Shown here piece after piece: positions 26,863 to 40,177 of a DNA stretch of 64,000 bases. The position numbers were made by a program, and so were the translations under genes. Origin of the DNA: Steinernema hermaphroditum (lineage: Eukaryota; Nematoda; Chromadorea; Rhabditida; Steinernematidae); contig CM059625.1 in NCBI GenBank assembly GCA_030435675.1, positions 10,416,001 through 10,480,000 on the forward strand, given 5' to 3'. The first letter of the stretch is position 1, and every line of letters starts with the position of its first letter. Below the pieces are notes generated by a model. The model worked only from the letters and a program-made list of their open reading frames with translations. It did no database searches and had not been told where the DNA came from.

Positions 26863-28269
26863 GGCTGTTGAAGATTGGAAAGGTTACGACCTGTAATGAT
26901 GCTGGTGTAATGCCAAACTATGGACAGGTACAATTAACAACGCAACGAAAAACGAATACAGAGAATGGACGCACTATGCGACGACTCCACGATGCTGCAT
27001 TGCATTGCGAAACGGATGCTGATGTGGTCCATCGCTCGCCGCCGGCCCGCACTCGCACCACTCTGCGCTCTCACGAATGAATCACCGCAGTGAGAGACGG
27101 AGAGGTAGGTGGGGTCTATGATTGATTGAAATTTGGAAACGAACCTTGCTAGCGGTCCTTCTCAAAAAGCGAACCCACGCTAGCAGGAATGCCGCGCTAA
27201 GCCGAAACAGACCCACTCCTCTCATAGCAGTGTCACCCTAATGTTTGCTAACAAAGGCTTTTAACTTGGAGGCGTTAAAGAGGGCCAAAAATCGATGGGA
27301 CTTTTTAAATTTCGAAACTCCATCTTGAACTGCGCACCCTACGCATGCGGCGATATAAAAGATAGAGGACACGATAGCGTGTACAATGCCACGATTGCCG
27401 CGAATTAACATATTATGTAGAGAGGTCGCTGTGCACTGCACCCTGCGCACAGGGGCACCAGAGAGAGCACTGGACAGTGACTGCCGTCCTAAACGACATT
27501 CGTCCGCCCCTACAGTACGCGCGCGTTTGAATTCACACTCGCTCGCGCGCACTTTTTTCCGCGGCGACTAAAATTCTGCACGAGACACATCTGCGCGTTT
27601 GATTTGAACGGTGGTTGTGGGTAGGTCAGGTCATTTGTCCATCTGCGCTGCACTCTGTGTGGATAGCAGCGTCAAGGGAAATGGACGCTACACCGTCGTC
27701 ACACATGTGTTCTGACGACAATGACAGGGTAGCCCAGTGCATAAGGTGCCTGAACGAGATACAGTATGCTCCAAGCTAACACATGAATGTATGCAAAACT
27801 GAAGAGACACAGCAGAAAACAAACTAGTGACCCGACTGTCGAACACAATGGAGTTTCTAAACGTTGACTATCCTCTTGTCCGGTTTTGTGATGCATTGAA
27901 GTTTTTTATTTTTTTAAGTTTGATCCTTGACTTCTCTGCTTTAAAGGCTTCACAATTGCTAAAACGGTTGTCTGCTTCAAATACAGAAATTAATTGGATT
28001 CGGCGCATGATTCGGTCAATAGTGTTCGTATGAATCACAGGTGTCAACCACGCTTGCAGGAATATCGCGTCGAAAACCTGTCTTAAAGGTAGCATCAGCT
28101 TTCGGTCACATGTGTTTTGATAGCGATAGCATTATTGTCCACGAGCTTATAGCATTGCTTTAATTGAACTTCGAGTATTAATTTATCGAAAAAGTTGTGG
28201 CGCGCTTTGTCTGTTTCCCGACGCATTAAAGGCAAAATTCATTTGATTTGTAGAATCTCATCCCATCAA
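26863..28269. other. Divergent intergenic region, alpha-tubulin / ETFRF1
   Basis: 1.4 kb separates the divergent alpha-tubulin (-) and ETFRF1 (+) genes, so both promoters should be here. A TATAAAA-like string lies at about 27354-27360, but its role is uncertain because trans-spliced genes rarely show clear core promoters. No coding sequence is supported. Confidence 0.45.
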
Positions 28270-28570
28270 ATGACTTCGAAATACCGCACTCAGGTTCTAC
28301 AACTCTACAAAACGGTAGGCATCTCCAACTTCCACGCCTTAACATGTAATGTATTTTTTTTAGTTGTATTATATGGGCAAGGAGTATCCGAAGGGTTCGC
28401 AGTGGTTCCACAGTCGCCTGAAGAACGCCTTTCAGCGAAACATGAATGAAAGTGATGAAGAAAAGATAGCACAGTTGATAAAAAGAGGCGAATTCGTTGT
28501 AAAGGAAATCGAGGCACTGTACTCACTGAGGAAGTATCGAGCGATGAAGAGTAGATATTACGATAATTGA
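28270..28570 (+). CDS. ETFRF1: LYR-motif protein ETFRF1 (LYRM5)
   Basis: Two exons (28270-28314, 28364-28570) encode 83 residues, about the size of human ETFRF1/LYRM5. The LYR-type start ([19 protein letters not shown]), the central RLKNAF and the strongly conserved [20 protein letters not shown] match that family. ETFRF1 is a mitochondrial LYR protein that binds electron-transfer flavoprotein and dislodges its FAD, lowering ETF activity in fatty-acid and amino-acid oxidation; that role is carried over from the family. An AATAAA follows at 28643-28648. The next gene, mtm-5, is on the same strand with an acceptor about 330 bp further on, an operon-like layout with this gene first. Confidence 0.93.
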
Positions 28571-28642
28571 GCACTTCATTCGTGTGTGTTCAAGTCTAAT
28601 ATGCCTATATTTGCAGAGAACTATATTGTATTGCATGTATCA

Positions 28643-28648
28643 AATAAA
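28643..28648 (+). terminator. Poly(A) signal AATAAA of ETFRF1
   Basis: Canonical AATAAA 73 bp after the ETFRF1 stop codon and about 330 bp before the acceptor upstream of mtm-5. Confidence 0.7.
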
Positions 28649-28970
28649 TTTTCGATGCGAACAACTAAGCATTACATTTACTGAAGAAATTATTGTGCAA
28701 TGTGTTCTTCACCCAATGCCAACTGATATTTCAGTTGTTTACCGTTCAAGTCCCGATTGCCCGTTATCTCTGCGTCCTCAATTGCAGTCAAGAGGATATC
28801 GAATGTGTCTTGGACGCGGACCACACGCACCGTATGTAGAGACGAAGCAGTGGTCTATGAGTACCCGATGAGAAGGAGAACCTGTTTACCGCGCAACGCG
28901 ATTACCGATTGATTTCCTTTAAATGCCAATATCGTGACCCTGTTCATGCTGTTTCTTCTCTTTTTCAGCC

Positions 28971-28978
28971 GTTTTTTG
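28971..28978 (+). promoter_or_regulatory. Probable trans-splice acceptor of mtm-5
   Basis: TTTTTCAG preceded by CTGTTTCTTCTC lies 81 bp before the mtm-5 ATG, with no donor-bearing upstream exon visible. As the downstream member of a same-strand pair, it fits spliced-leader addition of the SL2 type; this is inference. Confidence 0.55.
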
Positions 28979-29058
28979 GCACTATACGCGGGCCTACGCG
29001 CGTCCGAAACTGCCGACTTGGTATCACTACGACTTTGGGCTTTTAGGCAGTGGATGCC

Positions 29059-32000
29059 ATGTCTGCTGGCCCCAAAGTGCGCTTGGCAGACTACTTTGTT
29101 GTAATAGAGCTCGATGAATCACAGATACGTACGTTATATCGTACGTTCGCTCAGAATATTTGAATTGTAGGGCACGGATGCAGTAATGGAAGCATCACTC
29201 AGCGATTTCCGGAAGATGATTGGCCCGAAATCCCTCTTTCACCCAGCCTAAACATTGTAATCATCTGCATATGGATGCAACGCAATCGACTAACTTTCGG
29301 TTTTAGTTTTGCTGCCCACAAGGATGGTCATTGACCACGGACATTTTGCCTCCATCTTTCTTCTCGTGTACTCTTACGGATCTGTCTGGATGTCATCAGT
29401 ATGCATGTTGTCTGCAAATCCTCGAACCATGTTCGGCGAGCGTTACCGACATTTCCGACGACATATGCGGGCTTTCGCCTTCCACATCCACCGGCGCTAC
29501 TATCTACAAGCCAAAAATTTATGTTATTCTATCACGATTTCCGTATTTCGACCTTTACAGGGTATGTCTGTGCGTTTGGAAATTTTATGTACTGCTGTGT
29601 TTAGAATTGCCTAAATCGGATTGCTGAAGCGCTTATTAATGGAGACCAGGAAGCTGCCGGAGAAATGGTGGCCGGATTGGTCTCTAATATATACCTGACA
29701 TCATCTCCAAAAACCATGTTCTTCAACCTAGCAGCACACAGATTTTCCGTTAAACCACTCACCTGGCCAACAGTCCCTATCACTGCTCAAAGGATAGCAA
29801 CTTTAGCCTCACAATTAGGTATGAAGCACAATGAACAACAGATAGAAAGCAACGCCACATTCAGGAACTATATACAACCTACTAGCCGTGATGTGCTGTT
29901 TGCTCCGCGACCAGAAACTAATTATAATTTCAAATTCCGTGAGCCGACTGAGTGACGCTGCGTACGCACTAAAGTCTCTACTCTATCCATTCGAATACTC
30001 GTATGTACAAACAATCAGAAACCTCAGATTTTACAAAATATTTTAGATATGCGTTTGTCTCAATTCTACCCGAAATGGCTTTGGAATGTTTGGAGAGTCC
30101 GACACCGTACATTATGGGTGTGCACTCCGCACTTCGTGATAGAATACCTGATGTGGACGCCTGTGTCGTAGATCTCGATATTGGTTGTGTGGAAGATCCG
30201 CTGAAAACCACGCTTGACATTGTGCCGGAGCCGTTTCTTTCGCGACTCATTGCCCTTCTCCAATCGGTATTCACCGATTTTGCAAGCATGACATAGAAAA
30301 ATGTTTAAGGTTCTAAACCCGGGTCTTGCTACAGCCGACCACGCTTTCCAGACCGGAGTCCCACCACCACTATCTCTTGATGTTTTGGTATGACACTTCT
30401 TCACGGAAATGCACTTAATCTGGTCTAGGACAAAAGGATACGAGCTTGCTTTCTCCGATTTTTTGCGGAACTTCTATATGGCTACCGGTCCTGTCTGCAA
30501 CTTGTTCGTCTTCACGACAACCCTCTTATAATCTTCCATAAGTCTGCATTTCTGGGAATGCGAAATCTCTATCACTCCGAAATGCTACACTCCTTACTGA
30601 ATAGCCTTATGTTCCAGTCCTTCATTGCTGAGCGTGGCTTACCTTACAGATCAATCGATTTGTTTGATGAGGTTTGATTGTTAATATAGCATATTCCAAC
30701 AATCCCCACTTTCAGATAGTCGCTACGCTTGACCTGAAAGACGAAGTCAATGAGCTAGGAAAAGGTCCACTAATGGACGAAATACTGGCCATTTCAAAGA
30801 AACTTGAGGACAATGTGAGTGAACTTCGGTAATATTCCTCTGAAAGTTCGTTTATAGGAGAAGCAAGAAGTTCCAACATTAAATGTCGTCCCCTTGAGTC
30901 GGCAGCGATCTCTTTCGACGACGTCCCGCTTCTTCTGCAATGCAGTGCCCCCATTAAATGCAGCATTCGTATCAAGCAAGATTCAGGACAATCTAAACAA
31001 CTTGTCAAATGAAGGAACAGTTCATTGCATAAGGACGGTACTGAATGGGAATTTTCGCTCTGTTCCCGTCAACGCATCCTTAAATTTTCTTGAAGAACAA
31101 CTGGGAGCCAGCTCTCGGCGATTACAAGTTCTGCATCTATGTTTGCAATTCATCTTCGATGCCAGACTGTCAGATGCTCGCAAGGTTCGACAGCAAATCT
31201 GCAAGTTTTTCTGAACGTATCCTAGATCCTAAGTGCTGTAGAGCTTTCCATGCGATCGAGCTATTCGAGAGTTGCACTTTGTCAACTGCTCTGGACGAAT
31301 CTGCAGCCGGTCAACCGCGCCACTCTTCATCCACAGCAGTTCGATTTGCTATGTCGTTTAATTAATTGTGCTTTGGAGGTAAACATATTTCAGTGTACAG
31401 TACATAAAGTGTTTAAGTATAGAACGAATCGAAAGAGGACGAACATGGAATCGCCTACGCGTTTTTGTATCTCTCAAACATATATTGTCGGGTAAATGAC
31501 ACTTACGAACTTCGGATATAATGATTCTTACAGAGACTGAACGCTGGTGTGCTTCAGTTCCTGTACACCTGCATTCAGGACCATGCTGTCTGGGACAATC
31601 AAAGGTTCTGGGAAACGGCATTTTTCCATGACGTTCACCAACAAATGCGACGGCTGTACAGCTCAAAGAACGGGAAAATCATTGACGACCAGGATGACAA
31701 TGCGCGATGTCCTTATTCGTTAAAGGTAATATCACTTCCATTAGATTAAAACTCGTTTTTTGCAGAATACCGTAGGGACATGGAACCTCCTGGAAGAACC
31801 CTCTGCTATGAGAATTGCATCTGCGCGTTTGGAGCAATTGGGTAACTTCAGCGAATACGAGCTCAAGCAGCTTTGTGCTGAAGAGCATGCTATAGTATAC
31901 GGACAGGTATACTCTTGCTCGGTGCGTTTCTCATCGTGTTCTTAGGCGAAACACTACATAAACCTAATGGTGTATTTGCGTGTCCCTCTCGACGCGTCAA

Positions 32001-35000
32001 GACTGCGACGAGTCAATCTCAATAACCTAGAGAGGAAAAACATGGACGACGGAAATTCTCACGCTTCCGATTCAGCAGAAAGCGATACGGAGAGTGGTTT
32101 CATCGAGAGCACGGTAGACGACACCGATCTGGGCGCTTCCACTGTGAAATGGATCAGCAAACTGATTGACAGAATTTGTTCTGCTGCAGGTATGTGTGTG
32201 GGAAGTGTTTTCGTAATTCATAGGACTATTGCTTTAAGGATTGCCGCAGGACCAGATAGAAAGATTAAACGAGGAAATACCCGGCTTTGTCGGATTGCAC
32301 ATAGACAACCTGGAGCAAGTACATATTGAAAGCAAAAGGATTTCTCCCCTTCATAAGGTAGGAAATACCATCTTGAAAATTTCAAACTCCTATATTTAGC
32401 CGAAAATTGTACAACCCGTCCTTCTACCTTCAGAAAAAGTGCTCGTTGATGGGCTTCGGGCGTTCTTACTGCCGGATGGACGAGACCAGACTGTTACCGG
32501 ATTGTGTGATCCCCACACAGCGATGCTCCCTTCCGAAGGGGCTTTGTTCCTGACCAATTACCGAGTTGTCTTTAAAGGACAGCCGTGTAACCCTTTCCTT
32601 TGTGAGCGTTCTATCGTCCGCTCGATGCCGATAATGAGCATCACAAAAGACAAGCAAATATCTGATCATCTCGCACAGAATCCTGTCCAACTCGAGGGAA
32701 TTCCATCAAAGTCGGCACACAGGCTACATGATGCCCTACAAATCCGAAGCTCGGCCTTTCAGCTTATGAAAGTCGCTTTTGACGAGGAAGTTGAACCTGA
32801 AGATGTGGATAATTTCATGAGAACCTTGAACGGTCTCCGATGGCCACAGTCTCAACCTAGAACTTATTTTGCATTTTCGTCTGTGGCGCTAGCACTGTAT
32901 TCGGGCACAGCATTAGCACCTGGGAAAGGAAAATACAACACCTTCAGGTTAGTAAATGTGCGTCCATATACCCAACTCGGGAAAATATTTGCAGGGAGCT
33001 TCGGAGAACGTGGGTCAGGAATCCCCTTAAAAATGCAAATGAAAAAAGAAAGACGGTTAATGTTTCTCCTTTCACAAGCTCGAAGATGTTACACCACACG
33101 AGCAGCGGAAGTTCCTTGCCAACTCGTGCAAAAGTTCAGATATCCACAGAATGTGATCTCGACAAAACGGCAACTCAACCAAACATAGGGGAATATATTG
33201 ACTTCAATAGTAAGTGCCATATTAAGACGGTTCCAAAGCTCTGAGCTAGATATGAGTGAGTCTAAAGCACTCATAAAAGAAGCGAGCCTGGGTGCTGAGC
33301 GCCATTATTTGCTGGATTATTGTCGTTTGGGATTTCTCGCAGAAAGACAACATCGGTTTCGAATCTCACACGCCAACGAAGCTTACGAACTCTGCAGAAG
33401 GTAGTGCTTGCCATTAGTTATAAAATTGAGCGTCTGATTATGACTTCAGCTACCCGAATGTGCTGATCGTTCCTGCCACTGTGTCCGATGAGCATTTCAT
33501 GAAAATCGCAAAAGGCTTCAAACTGGGACGTTTCCCAGTGATCACTTGGCAAAATTCTAAAGGCGCCTTTCTTGCTCGAGGATCGGGATTAAATGGAAAA
33601 ACGGTTGTAGCAAAGATTAAGAAGCAAGCGAACTTCCTCGGCTCCGTTGGAAGTGCGCTGGAGGTGCAGAATTCCTTAAGTGGACATGGCGGTTCACGTC
33701 TCTCCTTATCGTCTGATAGTGCATTCTTACAAGCTGGAGCTTCTGGAAGCAGCTCAGAGTTGCAGGTATGATGTCTCCGCCACTTTTACAGTTTCTAATG
33801 CTTTAGGCGAGATATATGAGCACGCTCACCTATATTTCTCCGCCGGTTTCATCGCTGCCTTCGTCATCCCTCTATGGATCCCTTGCGTCCCTTTACTCAC
33901 TGGATACTATCCTCACTGCCGATGGAGCGTCCATGATTTCGTCGTCCACACCCGATATGCCTAAGAAATCGTATCATGGAACGGCTTCGGAACTAACTCG
34001 CACTGCAGCAACATTCGTGCGGAATAACGGAAGCAAAAGTGGGTTTTATCCCAGAACTGCGATAGCATGCGAGAGTTTCAGCTTTTTCCAATCGCAACTT
34101 CTCGTCGACCAGTGTGTCGTCTGTCGCCAAAGCACCCAAAACCTCGATGGGCTCGTCTCAAGGAAGTGCTAGTCGATTGTCATCCATACTGAATTTGACT
34201 AGAAACTCGTTGTACATATTGGGAGATAAGGCGAATGCCAAGGTAACCAGCATAGTTTCTCTCAAACTCTGAAACCACAACGTTGCAGTCAATGAAGCTT
34301 GAAAAGCACTGCGAATTCATTCCTATTGCGTACCCTACAGCGCACAATGTGAAGGCAGCTTTTAAGAAACTGCTACGCGTTACTGTTCCCAGTTGGCTCA
34401 CTCCCGTTGACGGATCGGTGTCATTCTTTAAAATGCTCGATGACACAGGATGGATGCAAATGGTACATTTTGTTCGAAAAATGTCTTTTCACCGAGTTTT
34501 TTTAGCTATCTCAGTTACTTTGCATTTCTAATTCGATAGTAGATATTGTCGATCTCCACCATTCTTCAGTGGTTCTTTGCATTGAAGATGGTTGGGACAG
34601 CACATGTCAACTGTCGTCATTAGCCCAACTTCTGCTGGATCCGTATTACAGAACAATTGAGGGTTTCAGGTAACCACAGTTCGCCAATTCCCATTCTGGC
34701 AATGCGTTTATAGAGTGCTTGTGGAGAAGGAATGGCTCGCTTTTGGATATCGCTTTATGCATCGAGGGAATCATTCGGCATCGTCTCAGGCGAGTGGCAT
34801 CGCCCCAATGTTCATCATGTTTCTGGATGCCGTTCATCAGGTTGGTGATGGGAATAACAACCACACCTAGTGTCTTTAACTTGCAGGTCTGGACACAATA
34901 TCCCAATGCTTTTGAGTTCAATGATTTCTACCTCCGCTTTCTTGCTTTTCACTCAACCTCCTGCCACTTTGCCACTTTCCTATTCGATACCGAAATGGAA

Positions 35001-36427
35001 AGAATTCACTTCAGTGAAGCGTTTTCTGTTTATTCCAAGGAACATGCCCCTCCTCAATCCGTTTTCACATATATCGACGACAAACTGAAGAACAGTCCGA
35101 TTCAGTTCTACAACTTTAAATACGTCGCCGGTGTCCACAGCATTCTCCGACCGGAAGTGGGAATAGTTGCACTTCAAGCATGGGAGTGGTACAGTGAGGA
35201 CCATCTGGCGCATGGGAGTTGCTACGATCTGGAAATCTGTGAAAAAGAATTCGGCGAGCGCGAGCAGGAATGCTTTGAAAGTGCCGACAACCGCGCCTCT
35301 GTGCAGATGAAACGCAATGTTCGCGTGCTCGACAACTCTTATCGATGTACCGATCTTATGGAAACAAACGCATTTGCGGTACACTTAGAGGTATTCAAAG
35401 CACTGAAAATGTGATACGAAACCTGTTTCTTTTAAGAATTTGGGTCGTCTGCAGACTTTGGTTAATGACAAATCTACCAATGACGAACTATCCGACTGGA
35501 GAGCGGCCATGAATGAGGCGTCAGAAATTGTGAGCAAATCTGAGAAAGTAGGTTCTATGACACCAGACCGTCAACAACGACTGATATTTGAAGCTAAAAA
35601 ACCATGAGCCAGACGAATGGAATCGCAGAGTACACCGTGCCGTGCATAAGAAGGACACCTTTCGCCTTCTGTTGCGTGGAACAAGCCATCAGCTCAGTAA
35701 CAGCCGTATTCGGGAGGCCCACATCCAGTAAACCGTCGTATAGTTTCTGCTTTCTTGCAATCCGTAAATTCAGATCCTCTATCGGAAAGCATTCTTTTGT
35801 TCAATTTAGCGGCATACCTGCTGCACTTTGCGCATTATGTAACCAGCCGTTGATTGGGGCTGTTCCACAGAAGAGCTACAAGTGCAACGGTTGTGGTTTG
35901 ATCGCCCACGAGATGTGTTCAAATCACATAACATGGCAGTGCTCAAGCAAAGAGAAGAATGTGCCTGTGCAGGAAGAAAGAACGTTGGAAAGCCCATTGG
36001 AGGAAAAGACAGAGGCAGAAACGCTCTCAGATCGAGAACTCACGCTGATTCCTCGCCCTCCACACAGTACTTCCTATCTGCACTCTGGAGTCCTCCTGAA
36101 GAAGGGTGCCACATTTAAGCTGTGGAAACCACGCTGGTTCGTTCTTGACGCCAGCCGCCATGAACTCCGCTATTACGATAGTGAAAATGATGTCAGTTGC
36201 AAAGGACTCATTGATCTCGCTGAAGTGAAAGGCGTCGATTTTCCTCCAGCAAGAAAGCATTCGGGTGCTCTCGGCAACATGTTTGAGGTAAGCCAACTCC
36301 GGAATTCTCATCACAGATGTGATTATTTCAGTTGCGCACGACCAAAAGAATGTATTCATTGTTGGCTGAGTCAAAAACGGAAGCTGAAGAATGGGTTGAA
36401 AAAATTGAATCTGTGTTACGGGAATAA
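29059..36427 (+). CDS. mtm-5: Myotubularin-related pseudophosphatase (MTMR5/13, SBF; mtm-5)
   Basis: I assembled 30 exons in continuous frame: 29059-29128, 29171-29256, 29307-29561, 29605-29818, 29865-30000, 30047-30266, 30310-30387, 30429-30671, 30716-30814, 30858-31184, 31226-31378, 31423-31491, 31534-31725, 31766-31906, 31946-32189, 32239-32357, 32400-32947, 32995-33209, 33250-33400, 33450-33765, 33807-34038, 34082-34242, 34289-34462, 34506-34669, 34714-34840, 34887-35390, 35437-35547, 35594-35727, 35774-36287, 36332-36427. They encode about 2030 residues. Order: DENN (starts RLADYFV), SBF2 helical region, GRAM (about 883-1064), myotubularin-like domain, C1 zinc finger (about 1830-1880) and C-terminal PH ([17 protein letters not shown]). 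The P-loop reads CIEDGWDST instead of HCSDGWDRT, so catalytic Cys and Arg are lost. By family, it is a Rab GEF and an adaptor for active MTMR2-type phosphatases. Confidence 0.95.
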
Positions 36428-37769
36428 TCACTATTTGTTGTGATTATATGCATCATCGAGCCCTAGTCTTGCCAGTAATCTACATATTCTATCCTCTAAC
36501 CTGTTGAGATTGACGTGAACCGAGTACTGCCATAATCATGGTTGCTCCGGTGCACCTAGAATTTAGCTACTGCTTGTCTTTCAAAACGCTCACATTTTTT
36601 TGTTCAACAAATCCATGTTGTTCGAGTTATTTGCATTTTAAAGTATTCTACTGCGAAGCATTTATGCCTGCCGACCAGGTCTTCCAGTTGCCCTTTGTTC
36701 GTATACGTGTAACCCTAATAAACTTGCTGGAGCTTTTTCAAACCACAAGAAGAGAGAAACAACCCATCTGTTCTCTTGCATTTCGCACTTACGCCATTTT
36801 TAGCCGTTTCCGACGACTACGTAATAAAGAGATCATCACATATGAATGTGGTGGATGATAAATTCCCGTTTACTTCAAACTCGTTTCCCCTGTTGCGAAA
36901 TAAGCGTAACGCATTTTGCGGCGCGATGCAAAGCTTTCGCGAATCAAAACTAAAACGTATCGGCTTCCTACCGTGTTATTACAACATGAATATCGGCGGA
37001 GTATCGAGCTGTCGGTTCTCGTCATCTTCGTTTTTGACAAGCTTCAAATCGCCTAGTCTGCGGACTATCGGACCCTTGCGTCGCGTATTTTGCTGAGGCA
37101 CGACAGATTTTCTGCTGTATTCAAATGTTGTGGCGCCTCAACCCTCAACAGTCTGAGCCGTACGCACTTTTACACTGCCACATGCCCCGACTGTCGCCAA
37201 AGTGCAAAGGTGTTGGTGCAGGAGTTTCAACATGCACGCTTTTGCTGTCACTGTGTGTGAAAGCATCGTCACTCGAGCGATGACCTTGCGGCGACTTTGC
37301 ACGTTAAAAGACTCATTCATCACCCATTTTGTCACATCATTTTATGATTGATATGGGCTTATTCGTTTAAATATATCCATTTTATGTGCATTCCGGTGCA
37401 CTATTGTGATAGTACGATGCTTTCCACAATCATATTCGCTAATCTTTTAATCATTAAGTCGCTATATTTTAATATTCTGCGAAATGACCATTGTGTTTTT
37501 GCCGCACAGGAGGCTATATGTTGGGTCCCTTTCTGGTTTTAAGGTGAGCGAGATGTCGTCCCTCATTCTTCAACGCCGGCATGTGACCGCCGCATAAACT
37601 ATACGTTGTGGAGCAAAAGATCATTGAGCGAACAACTTAGCGAGAAACAATTCGCGTAAACACAATCTCTCAGGCTGCTCTCAACTGCCTTTTCTGTGAA
37701 CCCCCTGACTTCCGGCGTTCACTGCATCAATCCGCAGCTATGCGCTCTTGACAAACAAGGCGAACAGGG

Positions 37770-38003
37770 TTACATAAGTTCCTGACCGGACTGCTGTTCA
37801 TTTTCGTTGATCACTTTTCGCAAGTACTTACAGCCAAGCGCTGTGATCGACGTGCAAACGAACAAGAGTGCGTAGGTGGAAATGGCGGAGTTGGCGCGTG
37901 TATCATCCGCTGCAACCGGCATCTTCTCCTCATTGCGTAGGCCAAAGCGCCGTTTCCTGCTAGTTCTCCTTTTATTGTATTTCAGTTTATGTTCGTTGCT
38001 CAT
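37770..38003 (-). CDS. Possible small single-pass membrane protein
   Basis: An open frame encodes 77 residues, or 50 if it starts at the inner Met (MPVAADDTRANS). The product has a basic N-terminal part and one predicted membrane segment (STYALLFVCTSITALGC), then a charged tail (KYLRKVINENEQQSGQELM). The layout resembles small mitochondrial or ER single-pass proteins, but I recognise no family and see no clear acceptor. It may be a chance frame. Confidence 0.3.
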   Translation of the reverse strand: MSNEHKLKYNKRRTSRKRRFGLRNEEKMPVAADDTRANSAISTYALLFVCTSITALGCKYLRKVINENEQQSGQELM

Positions 38004-38335
38004 ATAAACGGCGCAGTGCCTTTGGCATCACATATTACTGTAAGCAGAGCAAGAAGAACGCAGAAAACCATTTATTTCTTTCTTTTCCTTTGTGCCATAA
38101 CGTTTGTCCATTCCGCGTGTTTTGTCTCCCGGGATGTTTTTGGGAGTGGGCGCAATATACAGTTAGTGGTTTCCATTAGCCGTCTGTTCTCTTGTGGATA
38201 ACATAGTTACTGCTGTATTTATATGGCAATTGCACAGGTGCCAATGTGGTGTGCTCGAGCGGTGGCATCCCCGTCGCTAATGACAACTAAGAGCTAAACT
38301 GGTTCTTTCGGCCGAGGACATAAGTAGCTAACGCG

Positions 38336-38351
38336 GTTGTTGTTGTTGTTG
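38336..38351. repeat. Short GTT microsatellite
   Basis: Five tandem GTT units in non-coding DNA. Confidence 0.8.
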
Positions 38352-40177
38352 ATCACACGAGCACCGGAAGCGCAGCTGGCGATAGATTCGGATTCATTTA
38401 AGAGAGTATAGCTTTGCACTTGTGGCTCTCGAATTATTCTGTTAAGCTCACCATTATTTCGATAGATTTAAAGCTAATAGTTCCCATTACGTAATCAAAT
38501 GCTAGGGATGTTTATGGCATTTGACGGCTCATCTTTTATTATTGAGATACCTTCACAAATTACGATGGTCTGTTCGCTGCATAAAATTTCGCGTTGAAAC
38601 TAACATTATTTGCTGAATGAGTCAGTGTTGTCCATCAGTCGTTAGCTTCAAAATGATCATCGATGAAGAAATTACGACTTTTATCTTTTTACGTATTTTC
38701 GGACACTTCTGCGTGTTTCCTATCTTGTGAGACACGTGAGTGGAAGTTGATAACGAAAGAACGCAACATCGAGGACATCTCAGCATCTGTGTAGGTCGTG
38801 AACTGAGTGTGTTGATGTCAGTGCCATCCTCTGCTGGAATATACGAACTCAGAATTTATCTCAAGGTCGTCAGTGTAACTGGTTCTGTTGTCGTTGTTCG
38901 CACCGCGAAAATAAAGTTTTGCGTCACCCTCCAATTGAACTAAACGCGTTGACCATAAAAAGAGCACTTCAGATGTTGCCGATGCCGAGCGTTTTTTCTC
39001 GCCCCGTAATCGCAATTTTCACACTGTTTGTGCGCAGGAAACTCAAATATTCGTAACTACGTTTGCCTTCAAAGAGCCGCCGCCCAGTTTTCGAAAGTAA
39101 TGAAGCACTTAGTCTTCAACTCAGGTTGTGTTTGCCTTCCGTAGTTGCGCATGTTCGGTGTTCTCGAGGGTCTTAGGTGCCTGTCTGGCGGCTTCATTTC
39201 TAATTCTGTTTGTCTTCCTTGTAATCTGGAATTACGGGTAACTCTTGGTACAAGAACCTAATGCAAAGCTGCACTTCCTCACAGTTTCCCATTGCGTTCG
39301 TTGTGAATTGGGCAGCGGGAAGCGCTAAACTTTTACGAGTTTGTTTGCTACAGGCCTCATTTTTCTCTTTGTTCGCAATGCTTCTCTCTCACGTTCCTCT
39401 GACTACCTCAGGCGAGCCTCTCCGTCTCTGTCCGCGCTGGGTTCTCTATGTGTTGTGAATTCATCAATCTGGCACGCAGCTGCACCTCCGCGCAGCGGTG
39501 CTTCCGTCCTTTTTCTGCAGCAGGAGGCTGAAGAGACGAGAATAAAAGATACGGCTGGAAGGGGTTTTGCTTCTCTCTTGTCTCCTTCCTATTACGCATT
39601 TCCGTCTTGCTCGAGCAATGGCGGCTTCTTCCATTGCTTGTGCATGTTTTTAGTCCTCAGGATCGATTGAAATAGGCCTCCGCCAAAGCCTCTCCGCGGA
39701 ATAACAATTGGGCGTCTCTCGTTCGAATTGCCGCCGCACAAAACACTGTGAATGCACTTTCGCGAGCGTTTTCGAAACTGTGCTGACACCCAATGGCCAC
39801 CAATCCGGATCTTTGACTGCCCAGCACATGATGATCGTTCATGTCGAGGAAGTTTATGTTTCTTGCCGCCACGACTGTTCCTTTGTATCCGACAACGTGT
39901 TTACAACGTGACTGTTCCGCACATTCACTTTAGTAAACCTTGGGTCTACAGTGTCGTTGAATTATTTAGTGGGCGTTGGCGAATGTAGGCTGAGCTTGCC
40001 ATCTCTCACGGCGAGTGTCGACCGTTTTATGGGATTGTTTGCCCATATCTTGCACTGCGTTTGGTGTTCAAAGGAAATCCCAAATGTTTTCGCGTGTCTA
40101 CGCGTTTGTTTTGTCTAGTCCGTAACCGCACGATTTGCAGCGATACCGAAAATCTTTGTGTGAAAAAAGCGAGCGAG

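Larger units (their letters stand above)
36428..40140. other. Intergenic, mtm-5 3' flank to NOP16-like gene
   Basis: An AATAAA at about 36716-36721 may end mtm-5. The rest has many short frames without splice coherence, a GTT repeat near 38.3 kb and one small candidate gene on the minus strand (37770-38003). A CAG acceptor ends the stretch at 40140, just before the NOP16-like gene. Confidence 0.4.

Noticed and set aside
33056..33085. A 30-bp intron in mtm-5 between GTTAAT and CGAAG
   Set aside because: The segment is a multiple of three, has no stop and reads through in frame, so it is simply coding sequence.
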